Of a stretch of DNA of 36,573 nucleotides, positions 20,201 to 26,834 are shown piece after piece. Where the stretch lies: assembly GCA_018262285.1 (NCBI GenBank), contig JAGTRX010000011.1:1-36573 (forward strand), given 5' to 3'. This DNA comes from Pseudomonadota bacterium. Lineage in GTDB: Bacteria; Pseudomonadota; Gammaproteobacteria; Burkholderiales; Rhodocyclaceae. The notes under the pieces were generated by a model. It ran no database searches. It worked only from the letters and a program-made list of their open reading frames with translations, and had not been told where the DNA came from. Position 1 is the stretch's first letter. Each line of letters starts with the position of its first letter. A program made the translations under genes and the position numbers.

Positions 20201-22019
20201 AGCTTTGCAAACGCGAGGTGACAGCCAGCGGTAGCGGGTCGGACAGCATGGTCTGGCCGTGCAGCAGCACGACCGTATTGGGCGGCAGATCAACCTGATT
20301 CCACAGGCTGCGCGCCATGTTCTCAACAATGGCCCAGTTGGCGGAAGCCAGAATTTCACCGCGCGGCACGCCTTCGGCCTGCAGCTTCTGGGCGTTTTCC
20401 ATCAGGAAGACGGCGCAGGTGGCGTTGATCGAGAAGCTCTTGGCGGCGTCGTAGGCCAGTTTGCTCGCTTCGCCGGCATTCTTGAGGCCGAAGAGGGCGG
20501 AGAGCGTATCCATCAAACTGCCAGTGCCGGCCGAGCACTTCAGGTTCATGGCGTTGTTGAACAGCTCGGCCTCACGCAGTGCGATGGTGGAGACCTTGGT
20601 ATCTTCGCCGCCGATGTCGACCAGAATGCAGAAATCCTCGTTCAGTTCGGCGATGCCGCGTTCTTTCAGCCAGCCCAGATGAGCGCGGGCAAAGTCGATG
20701 GAGCCGTGGGCGTGCGCGTAGTTTTCCACCAGCACCGAAGTGCGCGGCACCAGCGCCGGGTAAATGCGAGTGAGTGCTTCCTTCACCTGAAAGCGGGCAG
20801 AACCGGTGATGCCGATGGCGCGCACCTTGAGCGTCTGGCCGACCTGTTCGCGGATGTCCTGGAAAATGTTCTTGACGGTGTCGACGGTGTCGCCGGAGTT
20901 GCTGTAAGCCTTGATCGACAGCGCTTCGCCGCTTTCGTCGTCCTCGATCAGCACCTTGGCCATGGTCGAGCCGACATCGAGGCCGATGTTGACGGCGCGG
21001 CCGGCAAAGCTGGCGTTGCTGGGCAGAGCGCGGTCGTCGGGCAGGCGCAGGTATTTTGATTCGCCTTCCAGCTTGGCCTTGATGGCGGCGAAGGCCGGGA
21101 ATTCCTCCAACTCCGAATCGTTGAACAGAGCGGGGTCGGGCTGAGCCAGATTGGTGATGCCGACTTGCTGCACCAGATGATGCAGCGCTTTCAGGACGCG
21201 GCTGTTTTCGGTGTCGTAATCGACGGCGGTGATGCCGATGGCAGCCAGACAATCCTCGGCGCAGTCGCGGGCGAACTGCCAGCGGAAAATGCGGCCGATC
21301 AGACAGGCATGGTCAAAGCCCTTGGGCAGCTTCTGCATCGTTTTCTGCACTTCCGACTTCAGCGTCGTGGCCAGCGCGACAGAGAGCGGAATGCCCTGAT
21401 TCTTGTCGGAAATGGTGGCGGAAGAACTGAAGACGCCGCAGCGGTCGGCACGGGTGAGGACGGCCTGGCGTTTTTCCTTGCCGGCTTCACCCAGATATTC
21501 AGCCAGTAGATTGTCGACGGCATCACGCTTCAGGCCTAGTTTTTGCAGCACGCGGTCGAGGTTGACGCCAGTGCCGGCGCCGCAGCGCGGGTTGGTGATC
21601 AGCAGGTCATCCTTGAGCTGGCCTTCGCGGTCGAGGCCGATAATCATGTAGCCGGAGGCCGAAATCTCAACCATCGCTAGCGAACGAACGCTGCTGGCAT
21701 CGGTCTCGGCAATGGCTTCCTTGGCGGCCAGCCAGAGGGCAGCAGCGGGCATGAAGACCTTGCCGCAGCCCAGACCCTGGCGAATCATCGGCGCCAGTTT
21801 GCCGGTCAGGAAAATCGGGCTGTCGGAGCCACTGCCGAGGCGCTCAGTTAGCTTGCACTCGGCCAGCAGGGCTTGCAAATTCTGGTTACTGGCAAAGAGC
21901 TGGTCGGCAACTGCGTTGCCTTCGGCATTGCAAGCCAGCATGCGAATGTTGGCGATACCGGCGTCGATAAAAATCTGGGTGGCTTCGGGGGGCAAGACAA
22001 ATGCGTTGGGGTCGGTCAT
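17259..22019 (-). CDS. Giant 2-hydroxyacyl-CoA dehydratase activase-related protein: two BcrAD/BadFG ATPase domains, DUF2229 and HgdB-like C-terminus
   Basis: 1586 residues, cytoplasmic, no signal peptide. The first ASKHA domain (about 14-300) carries NPRCGAGTG with Cys146 and DRCGVFSSSATISDKNQG with Cys194. The second (about 343-640) carries GLDVGSTMAKVLIED, VDIGGEDTKV, KCSAGTG with Cys495 and NATCAVFLMENAQKLQAEG with Cys535. In HgdC/BadF activators these two Cys per monomer bind the inter-subunit [4Fe-4S] cluster, so both domains look competent and could form the cluster in one chain. A Cys-rich knot follows (Cys660, 665, 672, 679, 694). Next are a DUF2229-like region (about 740-960) and a C-terminal half with more conserved Cys (1027, 1157, 1202, 1233) resembling dehydratase D-component/double-cubane-cluster proteins. 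No CoA-dehydratase subunits are encoded nearby. The gene is transcribed alone, divergent from asnO. The ATG at 22019 has no clear ribosome site. The reaction is unknown. Confidence 0.85.
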   Translation of the reverse strand: MTDPNAFVLPPEATQIFIDAGIANIRMLACNAEGNAVADQLFASNQNLQALLAECKLTERLGSGSDSPIFLTGKLAPMIRQGLGCGKVFMPAAALWLAAKEAIAETDASSVRSLAMVEISASGYMIIGLDREGQLKDDLLITNPRCGAGTGVNLDRVLQKLGLKRDAVDNLLAEYLGEAGKEKRQAVLTRADRCGVFSSSATISDKNQGIPLSVALATTLKSEVQKTMQKLPKGFDHACLIGRIFRWQFARDCAEDCLAAIGITAVDYDTENSRVLKALHHLVQQVGITNLAQPDPALFNDSELEEFPAFAAIKAKLEGESKYLRLPDDRALPSNASFAGRAVNIGLDVGSTMAKVLIEDDESGEALSIKAYSNSGDTVDTVKNIFQDIREQVGQTLKVRAIGITGSARFQVKEALTRIYPALVPRTSVLVENYAHAHGSIDFARAHLGWLKERGIAELNEDFCILVDIGGEDTKVSTIALREAELFNNAMNLKCSAGTGSLMDTLSALFGLKNAGEASKLAYDAAKSFSINATCAVFLMENAQKLQAEGVPRGEILASANWAIVENMARSLWNQVDLPPNTVVLLHGQTMLSDPLPLAVTSRLQSYLDAPSYALVPPFPGHRACFGLVRVLREAAPAGSIDIDLPLFIESQFEKKIIQCKGLACGDESAVCNRTSLKCRDTEGKQFIFTLGGCSAINERMSQNRDQTIALPNPPRDSYKEIWDFIDARLPKSDDHKRLVIARSFCVSEWAGFIAAIFQQFKIPVHVDNVNEYDLVRGQPQFNVDTCAPHIGAVGQFMRLAEAPHGMILVPQIEMLPTEGKSMGRTCTLNQGGVAVANNLAKVAYPNARFHSFTLMLSELNEGVLCDLLYEQLRPVFKYYGRVPLRQELEVALTAAIAAHRKLKQEAADFAADLIEEAQGKGQEIAVVVGREYILTPGIYDSHIRRLLRDKRLLAIPSYVLDVELDEEFRHIYWRNPHAILTILNAVAHKNLHQRLKHPRLKALFEKIENNTAGKLLPVVQISTFTCGPDSVISHLAAEIMKKRPFLLIQSDAIIKELAHLENRVNTYVRQLELGLHEKLSLGGSEAFEVKLLDELENKDALNPATDAIYIPTLADNRVLTSVLRGAGFTCIDTYHAEYNLEKLVKRGRAYAGDSVCAPLAAVYGDLLWAMEDFARRKEQNDPLAAGKTRLLYFNNKGTGPCRQGQYVEVHKLLAHQITQSDTNDDKGSRLACGGSMQFLVANESNGYNFGLPEWAQVRIYQGAMLQAVLQDLHFRAASVCRNTEEYQRYHQAFLGLKEELYAIQENFRGPGKLVSWLLKKYGNTKGFGQALKFFGYRMHGKDLAAPIARFTNEWPEQPDSGAEKLNIFATGEVYMRIAMAEQVFRNLLANMGFGRFHFHVTPLWCYAEYLIEEEINYTQHGMAARRAKASRCQQAPDLKAEIKADEAKIAELKTMRSILRDILGGPIYKAAGLPLPTPVGELMDMARTVLPNLRPAGELAPYVGEVLHELEHGADVVLNIAPSGCMVSTMGEALTPRLMQGKRSRNGRIQHLFSAEGELDDELLTLAVLKTVGPERYFRAQAAEK

Positions 22020-22057
22020 GGATACAGGGAATCCAGTGGCAATTGCAAGAAGTTGTG

Positions 22058-22063
22058 ATTTTA
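22058..22063 (-). promoter_or_regulatory. Possible -10 element for the activase gene
   Basis: The minus strand reads TAAAAT here, about 40 bases before the activase ATG. A weak TTACCC -35 is found 17 bases further upstream. This is the best promoter candidate in the 97-bp divergent gap to asnO. No good plus-strand promoter for asnO was recognised. Confidence 0.3.
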
Positions 22064-22116
22064 CCTTGTTGGGACGCTGGGGTAAGCTACGAGTTCCTTG
22101 AACGGTTGAAAAGCCT

Positions 22117-23901
22117 ATGTGCGGTATTGCAGGAGAACTTCGATTTGACGGGCAGGCGCCTGATCTGGCCGTTCAGCGCCGCATGGCGGCAGTGTTGGCG
22201 CGGCGCGGGCCGGATGGTGAAGGCTTCTGGAATGCCGGATCGGTGGCTTTGGCACATCGACGGCTGGCGATCATCGATCTGTCGGAGCGTGCCAGCCAGC
22301 CAATGGTTGATGCTGCGCTCGGGTTGGCGCTAGTTTTCAACGGCACCATTTATAACTATCCGGAATTGCGCGCCGAATTGCGCGCCTTAGGGCATGTCTT
22401 TTTCTCGAACGGGGACACGGAGGTTATCCTGCGTGCTTACGCCCAATGGGGCGAGGCTTGTGCCGAACGTCTGCACGGCATGTTTGCCTTTGCCCTCTGG
22501 AACGGCAGGCGGCAGGAACTCTTTCTGGCGCGCGACCGTTTAGGCATCAAGCCGCTTTATTTTACGCAAACCGCGACCCATTTTCGTTTCGCTTCAACGC
22601 TGCAGGCTTTGCTGGCAGCCGGCGATGTCGACACCACTATCGACCCGGTGGCGCTGCATCACCAGTTTACCCTGCATGCTTCGGTGCCGGCGCCGTACAC
22701 GATCCTTCGCGGGGTGCGCAAACTGGAACAGGGAACAACGCTGACCATTACGACCAACGGGTGCACTCAACAGCGCCGTTACTGGTTTTTACCGGCGCAA
22801 CGCCCGCAGGTTCCCAAAAGCGAAGAGGAATGGACGGAAGCGATCGACGCGGCCTTGCGGCTGGCGGTAAAAAAACGGCTGGAGATTGCCGATGTCAAAG
22901 TCGGCGTTCTGCTTTCCGGCGGGCTGGATTCGTCGCTGCTGGTGGCGCTGCTGGCCGAACAGGGTGTGCGTGACCTGATGACCTTTTCCATCGGTTTCGA
23001 AGATTCGCCGGAAGAAAGCGGACACGAATTCAGATATTCTGATCTGGTGGCGGCGCGCTTTGGTACGCGCCACCACCAGTATCGCATCCCCAACAGCGAA
23101 GTATTGCGCCGCCTGCCCGAAGCGGTCGATGCCATGTCGGAGCCGATGGTCAGTCAGGACGTGGTTTCCTTCTATCTGCTCTCGGAGCAGGTGGCGAAAA
23201 CGATCAAAGTGGTGCAGAGCGGGCAGGGCGCTGACGAGGTGTTTGGCGGCTATGGCTGGCATCAGCACCTGGCAGTTGATTTCTCAGGAATGCCAGTCGA
23301 GCGCCTGCGCCGCCATTATTTCGACCGCGATCATGCCGAATTTGCCGGCATGCTTGAGGCGCCCTATCAGGTCGACGATGTCAGTTCGGCCTTGCTGGCG
23401 GCCAAATTGAACGAACCATTTGCCGACGAGTTTATCGATCAGGTCTTGCGTGCCGAGACGACACTGCTGATTGCCGATGATCCGGTCAAGCGCCTCGACA
23501 ACATGACTATGTGCTGGGGTCTGGAAGCGCGCGTTTCCTTCCTGGACCAAACTCTGGTTGAACTGGCGGCGCAAATGCCGCCGGAACTCAAATTAGGTTC
23601 GGGCGGTAAGCATGTGCTCAAGCGCATTGCTCGCGGCCTGTTGCCGGATGCTGTGATCGATCGGCCGAAAGGCTATTTCCCGATGCCGGCCTTGAAACAT
23701 GTGCGTGGCGAATTTCTTGATTTCATGCGGGATATTCTGGATTCGCAAGCCTGCCGAGAGCGCGGCATTTTTCGACGTGATTACGTCGAAAACCTGCTGG
23801 CTGAGCCGGAAAAACACACCACCCGCATCGAGGGTAGCAAACTCTGGCACTTGGCGCTGCTCGAATGCTGGCTGCAGCGCCAAGTAGATGGCGTAGCTTA
23901 A
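22117..23901 (+). CDS. asnO: N-acetylglutaminylglutamine amidotransferase / asparagine-synthase-like (AsnO type)
   Basis: 594 residues. The N-terminal class II glutaminase domain begins MCGIAGELRFDGQ, with the catalytic Cys2 exposed after Met removal, and continues RRGPDGEGFW. The C-terminal synthetase domain has the ATP-pyrophosphatase loop GVLLSGGLDSSLLVALL (267-273). Length and motifs (VVQSGQGADEVFGGYGW, DDPVKRLDNMTMCWGLEAR, DRPKGYFPMPALKH) match, from memory, the Pseudomonas AsnO subtype that amidates the osmolyte precursor to N-acetylglutaminylglutamine amide, rather than plain AsnB. Its usual partners, the NAGGN synthetase and an M42 peptidase, are not in this window. The stop codon is shared with the convergent XRE gene in a TTAA tetramer. 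No strong ribosome site is seen. Confidence 0.83.
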   Translation: MCGIAGELRFDGQAPDLAVQRRMAAVLARRGPDGEGFWNAGSVALAHRRLAIIDLSERASQPMVDAALGLALVFNGTIYNYPELRAELRALGHVFFSNGDTEVILRAYAQWGEACAERLHGMFAFALWNGRRQELFLARDRLGIKPLYFTQTATHFRFASTLQALLAAGDVDTTIDPVALHHQFTLHASVPAPYTILRGVRKLEQGTTLTITTNGCTQQRRYWFLPAQRPQVPKSEEEWTEAIDAALRLAVKKRLEIADVKVGVLLSGGLDSSLLVALLAEQGVRDLMTFSIGFEDSPEESGHEFRYSDLVAARFGTRHHQYRIPNSEVLRRLPEAVDAMSEPMVSQDVVSFYLLSEQVAKTIKVVQSGQGADEVFGGYGWHQHLAVDFSGMPVERLRRHYFDRDHAEFAGMLEAPYQVDDVSSALLAAKLNEPFADEFIDQVLRAETTLLIADDPVKRLDNMTMCWGLEARVSFLDQTLVELAAQMPPELKLGSGGKHVLKRIARGLLPDAVIDRPKGYFPMPALKHVRGEFLDFMRDILDSQACRERGIFRRDYVENLLAEPEKHTTRIEGSKLWHLALLECWLQRQVDGVA

Positions 23902-24377
23902 AGCGGTCGTCCAAGCCGTTTTTCAACTTGCTCACGTTCCCATTGCGGCCCCAGAAACCAGTCGGGGCGGAAGACGCGCGAAGCATGCAGAAGAACACCC
24001 AGACCCCAGCCGCCCATTACCCACAATGCCCACAGCTTGCTGGGGTTGAGCGTCAGGTTGATGGCGAGCAGAACAAGGCAGATAAAGACGTAGTTGAAGA
24101 GGTGCATATAAAACTTGCGCAATTTACGGACATGGGCAAAAGCTTCGCTTTCTTGCTGTTCGGAAAGAGCGCTGGGGGTGGTGGCAGGATTCATGGTTTG
24201 CTCCGGGCTAAGGGTTGAGAAATCGACCTCGAAAACCGCAGCCAGGGATTTGAGAGATTCAGCACTGGCTGGGTAGCCCGCCTCAATGCGTTGAATGGTG
24301 CGCGCGCTCAAGCCGCTTGCCGCAGCAAGCTGTTCTTGCGACCAACCGTATTTCAAGCGTAATTTTTGCACTGACAT
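23898..24377 (-). CDS. XRE-family helix-turn-helix protein with C-terminal 2TM domain
   Basis: 159 residues. An N-terminal Cro/cI helix-turn-helix spans about 2-58 (LRLKYGWSQEQLAAASGLSA, then RTIQRIEAGYPAS). A Ser/Glu-rich linker leads to a membrane part with two helices (about 92-110, FNYVFICLVLLAINLTL, and 115-131, LWALWVMGGWGLGVLLH), ending in a Trp/Arg-rich cytoplasmic tail. The layout fits HTH proteins carrying a '2TM' domain, putting the DNA-binding domain at the membrane. AGGAG lies eight bases before the ATG. Its TAA overlaps the asnO TAA on the other strand. The gene sits between asnO and a decayed copy of the asnO 3' end, suggesting insertion. Target and signal are unknown. Confidence 0.8.
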   Translation of the reverse strand: MSVQKLRLKYGWSQEQLAAASGLSARTIQRIEAGYPASAESLKSLAAVFEVDFSTLSPEQTMNPATTPSALSEQQESEAFAHVRKLRKFYMHLFNYVFICLVLLAINLTLNPSKLWALWVMGGWGLGVLLHASRVFRPDWFLGPQWEREQVEKRLGRPL

Positions 24378-24434
24378 CTTTCAGTCTCCTGTTGCTGTGG
24401 AGCGTCCAATTTGGCACAGGGCAGGACATTTCGC

Positions 24435-24473
24435 CACGACACGACCCCGACAAAAGCACGTCACGACCCGACA
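24435..24473. repeat. Imperfect tandem direct repeat upstream of the XRE gene
   Basis: CACGACACGACCCCGACA (24435-24452) and CACGTCACGACCCGACA (24457-24473) differ by one substitution and one missing C, with four bases between them. They lie about 60-95 bases upstream of the XRE start. They could be paired regulator sites for that gene or a chance duplication. No promoter is clear in this gap. Confidence 0.5.
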
Positions 24474-24530
24474 CAATACCGCCATTGAACTGCCAGTGGG
24501 CTGTTGAGGCAAGTCCCCGGGGCGGAAATG

Positions 24531-24602
24531 GTAGCGTGTCTCCTGGTGCTCGAATATTGTCTGCAGCGCCAGGTGGATGGGGCGGTAAAAGTCTCGGTGT
24601 GA
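24531..24602 (+). pseudogene. Decayed second copy of the asnO 3' end
   Basis: Positions 24547-24580 match the end of asnO (23858-23891) at 29 of 34 bases. The reading frame gives VLEYCLQRQVDG against LLECWLQRQVDG in asnO, followed by a short tail to a TGA at 24600-24602. Three of the five differences (CAA/CAG, GTA/GTG, one first-position Leu/Val) are silent or conservative, so it looks like the end of a related gene rather than random sequence. A weaker match (GGTAGC, encoding Gly-Ser in asnO) lies at 24530-24535 with intervening bases lost. Upstream, nothing further of an asparagine-synthase gene is recognisable. Confidence 0.6.
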
Positions 24603-24603
24603 C

Positions 24604-25191
24604 TTATGTTTTCAATGCAATGAGTTGAACGACCGCGCCAAGTCCAGTGTGGTAGATTCCCTCCACGATATTGCGTTCAAGTTCCAGGAGGTGAATAAAT
24701 CTTAATTCGCTTAATTCACCGATGAGAGATTCCTTGGAAATCATTGTGTCGGCTGATTTGCCGCCGCCGGTGCCATGCTTCAATTGCTCAGGAGTATAGG
24801 CCTCCAACAGAAAGATCCCTTTTCCCCTGAGTCCGGTGATCGCCTTTCGGTGTAGCTTTTTTCGTTCGGCGGAGGGAAGGGGGCAAAAAATGGAAATGAT
24901 CCCATCCCATTGGTTCTCGCCAAGGTCAAAGTCCGATAAGTCTGCATGAATCCATTCGACTTCAACGCCATTTTCATCTGCCAGTCTTTTGCCCTTGCTT
25001 AAACCAACCTGTGAGGCATCGACTGCAGTTACTGAATATCCCTGTTTTGCCAGAAATACGGCATTCCGGCCTTCGCCTTCGGCAAGACTGAGTACCCGGC
25101 CTTTGGGAATCCAGCGGAAATTTTCTTCCAGGAAATTATTTGGCGATTTACCATAGGCATATATTTCCGAGCTGTAGCGTTCATCCCACAT
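24604..25191 (-). CDS. Class I SAM-dependent methyltransferase (TehB-like)
   Basis: 195 residues of the Rossmann methyltransferase fold. The N-terminus MWDERYSSEIYAYGKSPNNFL is typical of TehB/thiopurine-type enzymes. SAM motif I is LSLAEGEGRNAVFLAKQGY, followed by VDASQVG (acidic loop) and WDGIISIFCPLPSAERKK (motif IV region). The ATG at 25191 has CAGGA seven bases upstream; a TTG at 25209 would add six residues. Codons are visibly more A/T-rich than in neighbouring genes, which hints at a foreign origin. It begins 44 bp after motD on the same strand with no terminator between, so it may be read through from the flagellar operon. The substrate is unknown. Confidence 0.82.
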   Translation of the reverse strand: MWDERYSSEIYAYGKSPNNFLEENFRWIPKGRVLSLAEGEGRNAVFLAKQGYSVTAVDASQVGLSKGKRLADENGVEVEWIHADLSDFDLGENQWDGIISIFCPLPSAERKKLHRKAITGLRGKGIFLLEAYTPEQLKHGTGGGKSADTMISKESLIGELSELRFIHLLELERNIVEGIYHTGLGAVVQLIALKT

Positions 25192-25235
25192 GCGGATATC
25201 CTGTAACAAAAGGTTGAGATAGGAATTGGGAAGGC

Positions 25236-26075
25236 TTATTGAGTTTGTGCAGCAGGCTCAGATGTTGTTGGGGTTGGCGGTGGTGTCTGGGGTTCTTGCG
25301 AGCCAATTTCCTTCGGTTCTTCCGGCCGGTTGGAGTCAATCAGGATACTGACGCGGCGATTGTTGGCGCGGCCTTCGAGGGTCAGGTTGGTTGTCGCCGG
25401 ACGGGTGTCGCCATAACCGATGGCGGTCAGGCGTTCAGCGCTGACGCCGCTGTCGTTGAAAAGTCGTAGCACGGTGGTGGCACGTACGGCAGATAATTCC
25501 CAGTTGGACGGGAAGGCCGGGGTGTTGATCGGGATATTGTCGGTGTGGCCTTCAATGGTGATCGGAAAATCGGTACCGGCCAGCACACGCGCCACGGATT
25601 GCATGGCACTCATCGAAGCGGGTTCGAGACGCGCCTGGCCGGGCGCGAAGAGAATGCTGTCGTTGATTTCAATGGTGACGCCACGGCTGGTTTCGAGCAA
25701 CTTGACCTTGCCTTGCCGAACCAGTGGTGCCAGAACATCCATGATGTCTTTGGCGACGTTTTTCATCTTATCGCGTTGAACCTGTTTCTCTTTGCCTTCG
25801 GCCAGTCCTTTGTCAGGTTTTCCCGCCGGTTTGGTCTGCAGGGGTGGCGAACCCTTGGTGAGAATGTTGATCTGCCCGCCCGGCTGGGCAGTGGTGTTGC
25901 TGAAGGCATTGACCAGAGCATTGGAAAGTACCTTGTATTTGCCCTCATTGACCGACGAGACGGCGTACATGACCACAAAGAAAGCAAAGAGCAGGGTGAT
26001 AAAGTCGGCGTAGGAGACCAACCAGCGTTCGTGGTTTTCGTGATCTTCGGGCGATTGTCGGCGGCGGCGTCGCAT
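25236..26075 (-). CDS. motD: Flagellar stator protein MotD (MotB family)
   Basis: 279 residues. A very basic N-terminus (MRRRRRQ) precedes one membrane helix with the essential proton-binding Asp24 in YADFITLLFAFFVVMYAVSS. A plug/linker follows, then an OmpA-like peptidoglycan-binding domain (about 130-250) with IEGHTDNIPINTPAFPSNW and NNRRVSILI. The tail is Pro/Thr-rich. With MotC it forms the 5:2 proton-driven stator. The name MotD follows the motCD usage for this position directly downstream of fliA; MotB would be equally correct functionally. The start lies 18 bp after the motC stop. Confidence 0.93.
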   Translation of the reverse strand: MRRRRRQSPEDHENHERWLVSYADFITLLFAFFVVMYAVSSVNEGKYKVLSNALVNAFSNTTAQPGGQINILTKGSPPLQTKPAGKPDKGLAEGKEKQVQRDKMKNVAKDIMDVLAPLVRQGKVKLLETSRGVTIEINDSILFAPGQARLEPASMSAMQSVARVLAGTDFPITIEGHTDNIPINTPAFPSNWELSAVRATTVLRLFNDSGVSAERLTAIGYGDTRPATTNLTLEGRANNRRVSILIDSNRPEEPKEIGSQEPQTPPPTPTTSEPAAQTQ

Positions 26076-26093
26076 GGCTGTGCATTCTCCCGC

Positions 26094-26834
26094 TTAGAAC
26101 GTGTAACCCTTGAGGCGGCTCTCGATGAGGCGCGGATTGTCGCCGGTGGCTATGCCTGCCAGACCGTCGAGTAACATGAATCGGGCTTTGACCAGACGCT
26201 GGATATGATGTTTCAGTTTGCCGGCGATGGGTAGAAAAATGAGGTTGGCAGCACCGACGCCGTAGATGGTGGCAACGAAAGCGACGGCGATGCCGGCACC
26301 GAGTTTGGAAGGATCGCTCAGGTTTTCCATGACATGGATCAGGCCCATGACGGCGCCCAGAATGCCGATGGTTGGCGAATAGCCGCCGGCCGATTCCCAG
26401 ATTTTGGCGCCCTGGCGCAATTCATCCTCGTAACTGTCGATTTCGACTTCCATGACTTCGCGCAGACGCTCGGGATCGGCGCCGTCAACCAGCATTTGCA
26501 GGGCGCGCTTGGTGAAAAGATCGGGGCTGCGGTTGATGAAGTTTTCCAGCGCCAACAAACCTTCGCGCCGTGAAATCTGGCTCCAGTTGTGAATCTCGGC
26601 AATGATGCGTTTGTGGTCAACGACAGGCGGCATCCAGACCCAGCGGGTCATGTGAATGCCGCGCTTGAAGACTTCAAACGGATTTTGCAACATGACGGCG
26701 CCGAGGGTTCCGCCAAAAACAATCAAAAGCGCTGTTGGCTGTGCCAGCGAGGAGATGTTGCCACCTTCAAGAACTTGACCGCCGATAATGGCGATCACCC
26801 CCATGATCAGGCCGCCAATACTGATTTTATCCAT
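26094..26834 (-). CDS. motC: Flagellar stator protein MotC (MotA family)
   Basis: 246 residues with four membrane helices (about 4-22, 31-50, 149-171, 181-203) and a large cytoplasmic loop carrying the charged torque-generating residues. The channel prolines are at Pro154 (GGYSPTIGILG) and Pro202 (FLPIAGKL), matching E. coli Pro173 and Pro222. It couples proton flow to rotor torque with MotD. The frame opens at 26948, but the ATG at 26834 (MDKISIGGLIMGV) is the family start. It overlaps the last eight bases of fliA (ATGGATAA), implying coupled translation. Confidence 0.93.
   Translation of the reverse strand: MDKISIGGLIMGVIAIIGGQVLEGGNISSLAQPTALLIVFGGTLGAVMLQNPFEVFKRGIHMTRWVWMPPVVDHKRIIAEIHNWSQISRREGLLALENFINRSPDLFTKRALQMLVDGADPERLREVMEVEIDSYEDELRQGAKIWESAGGYSPTIGILGAVMGLIHVMENLSDPSKLGAGIAVAFVATIYGVGAANLIFLPIAGKLKHHIQRLVKARFMLLDGLAGIATGDNPRLIESRLKGYTF

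Noticed and set aside
19263-21059. Long plus-strand open frames (291 and 266 codons) opposite the activase gene
   Set aside because: They are antisense to a continuous, motif-rich 1586-codon gene, show repetitive low-complexity composition, and have no ribosome sites or recognisable domains. They are a side effect of GC-rich codon use.
24295-24628. Plus-strand open frames of 70 and 103 codons across the XRE gene start and the gap
   Set aside because: The composition is not protein-like, there is no ribosome site, and they are antisense to the XRE gene; the only meaningful frame in the gap is the asnO-like remnant.
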